Assembly: GCA_016287245.1 (NCBI GenBank)
Contig: JAEEWG010000022.1
Location: 1-48,668, forward strand
Reading direction: 5' to 3'
Source: Clostridia bacterium
GTDB taxonomy: Bacteria; Bacillota; Clostridia; Saccharofermentanales; Saccharofermentanaceae
Length of the DNA: 48,668 nucleotides
Of this stretch, positions 44,051 through 48,668 are shown one piece after another. Position numbers and translations under genes: made by a program. Positions within the stretch are counted from its first letter, which is position 1, and each line of letters opens with the position of its first letter. The notes beneath the pieces are model-generated. The model saw only the letters and a list, made by a program, of their open reading frames with translations, was not told the DNA's origin and did no database searches.

Positions 44051-46534
44051 TTACGCCTTTTCCTGAAGGAGGAGCTTCACGCGGTTCTGGATGGACTTAC
44101 TTACGTTGTCGGCATCTTTTGCGCCGGAGAAATACGCGGCGGCTTCTTCCTCAACGACCAGCATGATGGCCGGATCGGTGTGAAGGGACGCGCTGATGCT
44201 CTCGATCACGCGCAGATAATCCTGCTCGGTCTTATCGTCGATCACAGAGATGCCGCTGTCGATATCCTCGATATTGTGGCTTCTGTATTCTTCCATCTCC
44301 TTATTATACGCCTCGCGGGCTTTCGCCATCTCGAGCTTCTCACCTTCTCTGCTGACACAAATACACTTGTTGCCGTAGCTGGTGAAGTTCTCCTGGATCT
44401 CCGGAGAAAGGAGGAAGGAAACAAAATCCCAGGCATCTTCCGGGCACTCCGAGAATGCGGAGATACCTGCGGAAACAGTGGCTTTCGCCGTCATGCCGGA
44501 GCCGGTCGAAGTCGGCCAGCCGAGGAAAAGAGAAGAACCTTTGCAAAGATCGTCATATTCCGAGAAACGGCGGAGATCCCCGATATAATTCGTACTCAGT
44601 GCGCAGACGCCGGCCTGCATGATGAGAGATTCGCATCTATGATTATCCATCACTTCGAACTCTTCCCGCAATGCGGCCATTCTCTCTTCGGGGATCTTAT
44701 CTCCATATTTCTTACTGATCTCCAGAAGTTTTCTGAAATCGTCAGTGTCAAAATGCGCTTCGTTTTTACTGTAATCTACGTAATGTCCCATATCGGAATA
44801 AAGAAGACCGCTCAGAAGACCGATGCTCGATCCGGCGTCCTCGCTGGAAGCGAAGTATCCCAAGGCCGCATATGCGGAATCGCCCAGTGCTCCCATCTTC
44901 TGATCGAAGTCAGAAACTGTCCATTTTCCGGGATCTCCGAGAAGATCGGGATTTCCGTTAAAACCCTGCATCGAGAAGAATACCGGGAGCTGGAAGAGCT
45001 TGCCGCCGACTTCAAAGGCGCGGAAAACATTATCGAAGAACTTCGTGCGGTCGATCGGATCTTTTCCATCCATATAAGTATTCAGGTCGACAAGGATCCC
45101 GTCGGAATTGAACTGGCCGATCTCAGCGCAGTCCATCAGGACATCCGGACCGGTGCCGGATCTCATGTCTAAAAGGAGTTTATCGGCGGCATCCGATTTC
45201 TCCGTGAGAATGCTATCTGAAGCAGTTCCCACCGAATAGGCAAGTACGCGGGTCTTGCTCTCCGGACGGCGGTTGTAGGTGCAGATCAGGCGCTGCACAT
45301 TGTAGGAAGTATCCAGGCAGGTGCCGACGTAGACGATCCTTTTTCCTGCATGGGGGTTCTTCTCCTCCTTATGCAGGTGCGTCAGATAGATCTCCGCTTC
45401 GGGCTGAAGCTCCAGAGCATCCATATTCATGTTTACGGTATAGATATCACCGTCGGGCTTCACCAGCACATTTTCGGTCATGGAAAACTCAATATCCGTA
45501 TCTTCGACGCGGCAGATCGTCTCCGAAGTCCCTTGCAGGATATCGTAGCACTTAACATCGTTTTCCACTCCATAGATCTTGCCATTCGAGGCATATAGAT
45601 TGAGCGGGATCGGAGACGGAAGCTCCTGCGGATCGGACAGTGCGCCGTTATTCGGATCGATCTGCTGGCAGTAGTAGTCTTCACGGATTATATCCTCGAT
45701 ATAATTGTATGCATAAGTCGCAAGATAATCTTTGCCGTCGATCTGGTAAACACCGAGCTGAAGATTATCGTATTTCGACGCGCCAAGCGCTTTTCCATTC
45801 TTATCTATGAGGGAGAGCGTTCCGGAGCTCAGGACAGCGATATTCCCGTTACTTAATTCACAGAAGATCGGATAGTCCTGTTTCTGACAGTCGATCTCGC
45901 TCTCCATTTTTCCGTTCCTGTCATAGAAAACGAGCCTTTTCTCGGATCCCTGCGTCTCCGGTTTAAAGGTGCTGACATATGCTGCGATACGGCCATCCTG
46001 AAGTGTCGTGAACGATTCCAGAGTCTCGTTAAGCGCCAACGTGATCATCCCGGTGCTTTTTCCGTCGAGAGAATAAATCAGGATACCATTTTCACAGTTC
46101 GAAGCCATGACTTCATAGTATTTCGCAAGCTGATCCGGATCGGTGTAGTCCGTGTTTTCCATCAGCTTCTGCTCTTCCTCGGTATAAAGATAGACGATCG
46201 AATACGGAAGGATCAGGCCATCCCCGCTCTTGGTGAAGGCGCATCTGTCCGCCTCGATGGTGGATACGGTCCTCTTCGAATCTGTAGGGATCTCCAGTCT
46301 TACGGTCGTATCCGAATAATACGGATCGGTCTGCTGAACAAATTCGGATCGGTTCGGGTTGGAATCGCCCCCGCCCGTCGGGTTTTGCTGGTCCTGCACG
46401 GCGGAAGTGCCGCCGGATTTCTTCTTACAGGCCGCGGCCGGAAGCACCATGGCGGCGCAAAGAAGGAGCGCGGCGGCACGGGCGACTTTGCCTAAAACGG
46501 AATTCTTTTTCAAGATAATGTGTTTCAAATCCAT
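44051..46534 (-). CDS. Lipoprotein with solute-binding domain (paralog 1)
   Basis: This 827-residue protein has a lipobox LPAAAC (Cys36). The architecture equals that of the next gene: a beta-rich first half (about 60-385) and a family 1 solute-binding second half starting at AGKRIVYVGTCLDTS, with SGTGPDVLMDCAEIGQFNSD and ILVDLNTYMDG. The two share long stretches, so they arose by tandem duplication. Proteins that fuse a large N-terminal domain to a binding domain are uncommon among transport receptors. The start ATG has AGGTGAGG before it. The promoter has a TATAAT at 46560-46555. Confidence 0.75.
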   Translation of the reverse strand: MDLKHIILKKNSVLGKVARAAALLLCAAMVLPAAACKKKSGGTSAVQDQQNPTGGGDSNPNRSEFVQQTDPYYSDTTVRLEIPTDSKRTVSTIEADRCAFTKSGDGLILPYSIVYLYTEEEQKLMENTDYTDPDQLAKYYEVMASNCENGILIYSLDGKSTGMITLALNETLESFTTLQDGRIAAYVSTFKPETQGSEKRLVFYDRNGKMESEIDCQKQDYPIFCELSNGNIAVLSSGTLSLIDKNGKALGASKYDNLQLGVYQIDGKDYLATYAYNYIEDIIREDYYCQQIDPNNGALSDPQELPSPIPLNLYASNGKIYGVENDVKCYDILQGTSETICRVEDTDIEFSMTENVLVKPDGDIYTVNMNMDALELQPEAEIYLTHLHKEEKNPHAGKRIVYVGTCLDTSYNVQRLICTYNRRPESKTRVLAYSVGTASDSILTEKSDAADKLLLDMRSGTGPDVLMDCAEIGQFNSDGILVDLNTYMDGKDPIDRTKFFDNVFRAFEVGGKLFQLPVFFSMQGFNGNPDLLGDPGKWTVSDFDQKMGALGDSAYAALGYFASSEDAGSSIGLLSGLLYSDMGHYVDYSKNEAHFDTDDFRKLLEISKKYGDKIPEERMAALREEFEVMDNHRCESLIMQAGVCALSTNYIGDLRRFSEYDDLCKGSSLFLGWPTSTGSGMTAKATVSAGISAFSECPEDAWDFVSFLLSPEIQENFTSYGNKCICVSREGEKLEMAKAREAYNKEMEEYRSHNIEDIDSGISVIDDKTEQDYLRVIESISASLHTDPAIMLVVEEEAAAYFSGAKDADNVSKSIQNRVKLLLQEKA

Positions 46535-46554
46535 TCACCTCACCTGACACAAGT

Positions 46555-46586
46555 ATTATAGATGCTCAAATACCTACAGACGTCTG
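46555..46586 (-). promoter_or_regulatory. Promoter -10 and palindrome upstream of the lipoprotein pair
   Basis: A perfect TATAAT lies on the minus strand at 46560-46555, about 20 bases before the ATG. The -35 is poor. The 10-base palindrome CAGACGTCTG (46577-46586) overlaps the expected -35 region and could be an operator. Further upstream the 46587-46700 stretch is GC-rich with a short GCCCGAAGGGC hairpin. Confidence 0.4.
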
Positions 46587-46708
46587 CGCCACCCGGGGGG
46601 GAGCCCGAAGGGCGCTTTTCCCAATGTAGTTTTCATAGTAAAAGGGCGCGCGGGAACATGCAATAGAAGTGACAGTTTAGTTAGTTTTATGTAGCAAAGG
46701 TGAAACAA

Positions 46709-46873
46709 ATGGGCGGATCGGGCGAAGAAAAGGCGGGGCGAAGGGGTTTTTCGGGAAGAAGGTGCGGAGGGGAACGGATCTTTTCGAGAAGAAAACATGC
46801 GGAGGAACGGATCTTTTCGAGAAGAAAAAGGAGTCCCCGGGGAAGACGAAATGAAAATCATTTGAGATGCTAA
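46709..46873 (+). CDS. Possible 54-residue basic peptide with 11-residue repeats
   Basis: ATG 46709 with AAGGTGA five bases upstream opens a 54-codon frame rich in Arg, Lys and Glu, with the repeated segment ERIFSRRK. It lies within a three-copy 33-base tandem repeat. The opposite strand also has an open frame across the repeats. Coding is uncertain; the composition suggests either a small nucleic-acid-binding peptide or non-coding repeats. Confidence 0.25.
   Translation: MGGSGEEKAGRRGFSGRRCGGERIFSRRKHAEERIFSRRKRSPRGRRNENHLRC
46731..46830. repeat. Tandem repeat of 33 bases, about three copies
   Basis: The core GGATCTTTTCGAGAAGAAAA occurs at 46777-46796 and again 33 bases later; a more diverged third copy with TTTTCGGGAAGAAG precedes them, again 33 bases away. 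The region lies between two divergent transcription units and is strongly purine-rich on the plus strand. Confidence 0.75.
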
Positions 46874-46901
46874 AAAGCCTAGAAACCGCACGATTTTTCG
46901 G

Positions 46902-46929
46902 TTGTCATTTACGGAAGATTTGCTATAAT
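46902..46929 (+). promoter_or_regulatory. Strong promoter of the IscU-like/GGGtGRT operon
   Basis: TTGTCA (46902-46907), a 16-base spacer, and a perfect extended -10 TGCTATAAT (TATAAT at 46924-46929) predict a start near 46936 and a leader of about 75 bases before ATG 47012. This is the best promoter in the window and fits the codon bias of the two genes it drives. Confidence 0.8.
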
Positions 46930-47011
46930 ATACGAGGTGTTATTGTGTGCCGATTTCGAGATCTTGTGTGCACAATGGCTACACGCAATTATTTCGAAAG
47001 GGGTTTTCAAC

Positions 47012-47704
47012 ATGATCAAGACACATGAAGTTGAACAGATGACTTGCGTTGCAAAAGGCTGCAACCACGGTCCGGCTCCGATTCCTGAAGAAGGAAAGTG
47101 GATACAGGCCAAAGAAATTAAGGATATCTCCGGTTACACACACGGTATCGGCTGGTGTGCACCGCAGCAGGGCACATGTAAGCTGTCCCTGAACGTTAAG
47201 GAAGGCGTTATCCAGGAAGCTCTCGTTGAGACCATCGGATGCACAGGTATGACTCACTCCGCAGCTATGGCTGGTGAGATCCTCCCGGGCAAGACGATCC
47301 TCGAAGCTCTCAACACAGACCTCGTTTGTGACGCTATCAACACCGCTATGAGAGAACTGTTCCTGCAGATCGTTTACGGTCGTACACAGTCTGCTTTCTC
47401 TGAGGGCGGTCTTTCTATCGGCGCTGGCCTCGAAGATCTCGGTAAGGGTCTTCGTTCTCAGACAGGTACTATCTTCTCTACTCTCGAGAAGGGTCCCCGT
47501 TACCTCGAACTCACAGAAGGTTACATCGTTAAGCTCGCTCTGGACGCTGATGATCAGATCATCGGTTACCAGTACCTGAAGATCGGACCGATGCTCGATC
47601 AGATCAAGTCCGGTAAGGACGCTAACGAGGCTTACCAGGCTAACCTCGGTACATACGGCAGATTCGACAGCGCAGTTCGTTACATCGATCCGCGTAAAGA
47701 GTAA
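47012..47704 (+). CDS. IscU/NifU-like iron-sulfur cluster scaffold protein
   Basis: This 230-residue protein belongs to the clostridial scaffold-like family that pairs with GGGtGRT proteins. Cysteines are conserved-looking at TCVAKGCNHG, GWCAPQQGTCKL, ETIGCTGMTH and DLVCDA; the central ones correspond to the cluster-binding sites of IscU-type proteins. The N-terminal CVAKGC pair is an addition. I chose ATG 47012 because AAGGGG lies upstream; the longer frame to 46937 overlaps the leader. Codon use favours GCT, GTT and CGT, pointing to high expression. The GGGtGRT gene follows after 18 bases. Confidence 0.8.
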   Translation: MIKTHEVEQMTCVAKGCNHGPAPIPEEGKWIQAKEIKDISGYTHGIGWCAPQQGTCKLSLNVKEGVIQEALVETIGCTGMTHSAAMAGEILPGKTILEALNTDLVCDAINTAMRELFLQIVYGRTQSAFSEGGLSIGAGLEDLGKGLRSQTGTIFSTLEKGPRYLELTEGYIVKLALDADDQIIGYQYLKIGPMLDQIKSGKDANEAYQANLGTYGRFDSAVRYIDPRKE

Positions 47705-47722
47705 GGAAGGAGATTAAAGATT

Positions 47723-48668
47723 ATGGCATTGTTTGAAAGCTATGACAGAAGAATAGATCAGATCAACAAGGCTCTTAACGAGAACGGAATCTCTTCCATC
47801 GAAGAAGCCAAGAAGATCTGCGACGAAAAGGGCATTGATCCTTATAAGATTTGCGAAAGCACACAGAACATCTGCTTTGAGAACGCAAAGTGGGCTTACG
47901 TTGTAGGTGCTGCTATCGCTATTAAGAAGGGCTGCACAAAGGCAGCTGACGCTGCTGAGGCGATCGGTATCGGCCTGCAGGCTTTCTGCATCCCGGGTAC
48001 AGTAGCTGATGACCGTAAGGTTGGTCTTGGCCACGGTAACCTCGCTGCTATGCTTCTCCGTGAGGAGACAGAGTGCTTCGCATTCCTCGCCGGCCACGAG
48101 TCTTTCGCAGCTGCTGAGGGTGCTATCAAGATCGCTGAGATGGCAAACAAAGTTCGTGTTAAGCCTCTCCGTGTTATCCTCAATGGTCTGGGTAAGGATG
48201 CTGCATTCATCATCTCCAGAATCAATGGCTTCACCTATGTACAGACACAGTTCGACTACTACACAGGCGAGCTGAAGATCGTTAAGGAAACTCCTTATTC
48301 TGATGGTCCGCGTGCGAAGGTTCGCTGCTACGGTGCTGACGACGTTCGTGAGGGCGTTGCTATCAACTGGAGCGAGAACGTTGACGTTTCCATCACAGGT
48401 AACTCCACTAACCCGACAAGATTCCAGCATCCGGTTGCAGGTACATACAAGAAGGAAAGAATTGCTGCTGGCAAGAAGTACTTCTCTGTTGCAAGTGGTG
48501 GTGGTACAGGTCGTACACTGCATCCGGATAACATGGCTGCAGGTCCGGCTTCTTACGGTATGACAGATACCATGGGCCGTATGCACTCCGATGCTCAGTT
48601 CGCAGGTTCTTCCTCCGTTCCGGCACACGTTGAGATGATGGGCTTCCTCGGTATGGGTAACAACCCGA
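47723..48668 (+). CDS. GGGtGRT family protein (partial at window end)
   Basis: The 315 visible codons run off the right edge. The family-naming motif ASGGGTGRTLHPDN is plain at about residues 254-267. The N-terminus has an AAAIAIKKG-type helix, and GHGNLAAMLL (about 103-112). The function of the family is not established. AAGGAAGGAG lies upstream of ATG 47723. Codon use matches the preceding gene and suggests strong expression. Because it has no stop in the window, it must be taken as a partial gene. Confidence 0.9.
   Translation, partial: MALFESYDRRIDQINKALNENGISSIEEAKKICDEKGIDPYKICESTQNICFENAKWAYVVGAAIAIKKGCTKAADAAEAIGIGLQAFCIPGTVADDRKVGLGHGNLAAMLLREETECFAFLAGHESFAAAEGAIKIAEMANKVRVKPLRVILNGLGKDAAFIISRINGFTYVQTQFDYYTGELKIVKETPYSDGPRAKVRCYGADDVREGVAINWSENVDVSITGNSTNPTRFQHPVAGTYKKERIAAGKKYFSVASGGGTGRTLHPDNMAAGPASYGMTDTMGRMHSDAQFAGSSSVPAHVEMMGFLGMGNNP

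Noticed and set aside
43802..45172. Plus-strand 456-codon open frame
   Set aside because: Antisense shadow of the two solute-binding lipoprotein genes, with no ribosome-binding site or domain.
47714..48628. Minus-strand 304-codon open frame
   Set aside because: Antisense shadow of the GGGtGRT gene, which carries its family motif on the plus strand.
1..48668. tRNA, rRNA, insertion sequences, riboswitches
   Set aside because: I looked for tRNA T-arm-like sequence, transposase-like proteins and known aptamer patterns by eye and found none; a covariance-model scan would be decisive.

Overview
The window looks like a low-to-middle GC Gram-positive anaerobe of the Clostridia. Evidence: a Wzy-type polysaccharide locus with the Firmicutes CpsB/CpsC/CpsD set, a LytR-CpsA-Psr ligase, a class B-like sortase with its own sorting-signal substrate, a LoaP-like NusG paralog, BspA-type leucine-rich repeat proteins, lipobox lipoproteins, and an IscU-like/GGGtGRT gene pair typical of Clostridia. 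A Saccharofermentans- or Ruminococcaceae-like rumen/gut bacterium is my best guess; no rRNA is present to test it. No tRNA, rRNA, CRISPR array, transposase or integrase was seen.

Layout. (1) 0-11.3 kb, AT-rich accessory region: two small secreted paralogs, a two-gene operon of a membrane-anchored dCTP-deaminase-like protein and a nucleoside deoxyribosyltransferase-like protein, a 1066-residue BspA-like LRR/fibronectin protein, and a four-gene operon around a NACHT (NLR-like) NTPase with three small membrane proteins. A direct repeat of about 290 bp, with 116 bp identical, brackets the first 6 kb. (2) 11.5-30.7 kb, one long minus-strand surface-polysaccharide operon, transcribed from about 30.7 kb leftwards: chain-length/kinase/phosphatase genes, sortase plus substrate, LCP ligase, LoaP, initiating sugar-phosphate transferase, a GpsA-TagD fusion that would make CDP-glycerol, glycosyltransferases, a CDP-glycerol glycerophosphotransferase, EpsG-type polymerase, flippase, LicD, an uncharacterised nucleotidyltransferase, GT2 and a methyltransferase. 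The gene set predicts a glycerol-phosphate-containing polymer that is flipped, polymerised, and linked to the wall. (3) 30.8-41.4 kb, mostly housekeeping: histidine phosphatase, a P-loop-less remnant of an AAA/DUF4143 ATPase, a TsaC/Sua5-YwlE fusion, release factor 1, two envelope proteins, an ElaA acetyltransferase and a SNF2 helicase. (4) 41.5-46.5 kb: two tandem paralogous lipoproteins that join a large N-terminal domain to a solute-binding domain. (5) 46.5-48.7 kb: a strong plus-strand promoter driving the IscU-like/GGGtGRT pair, whose codon use suggests high expression; the second gene runs off the window.

The best candidates for an undescribed system are the NACHT operon with paralogous membrane partners and the dCTP-deaminase-like/NDT-like pair with a predicted dead deaminase site. 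Both are plausible anti-phage modules by family membership, but their function is inferred, not shown.
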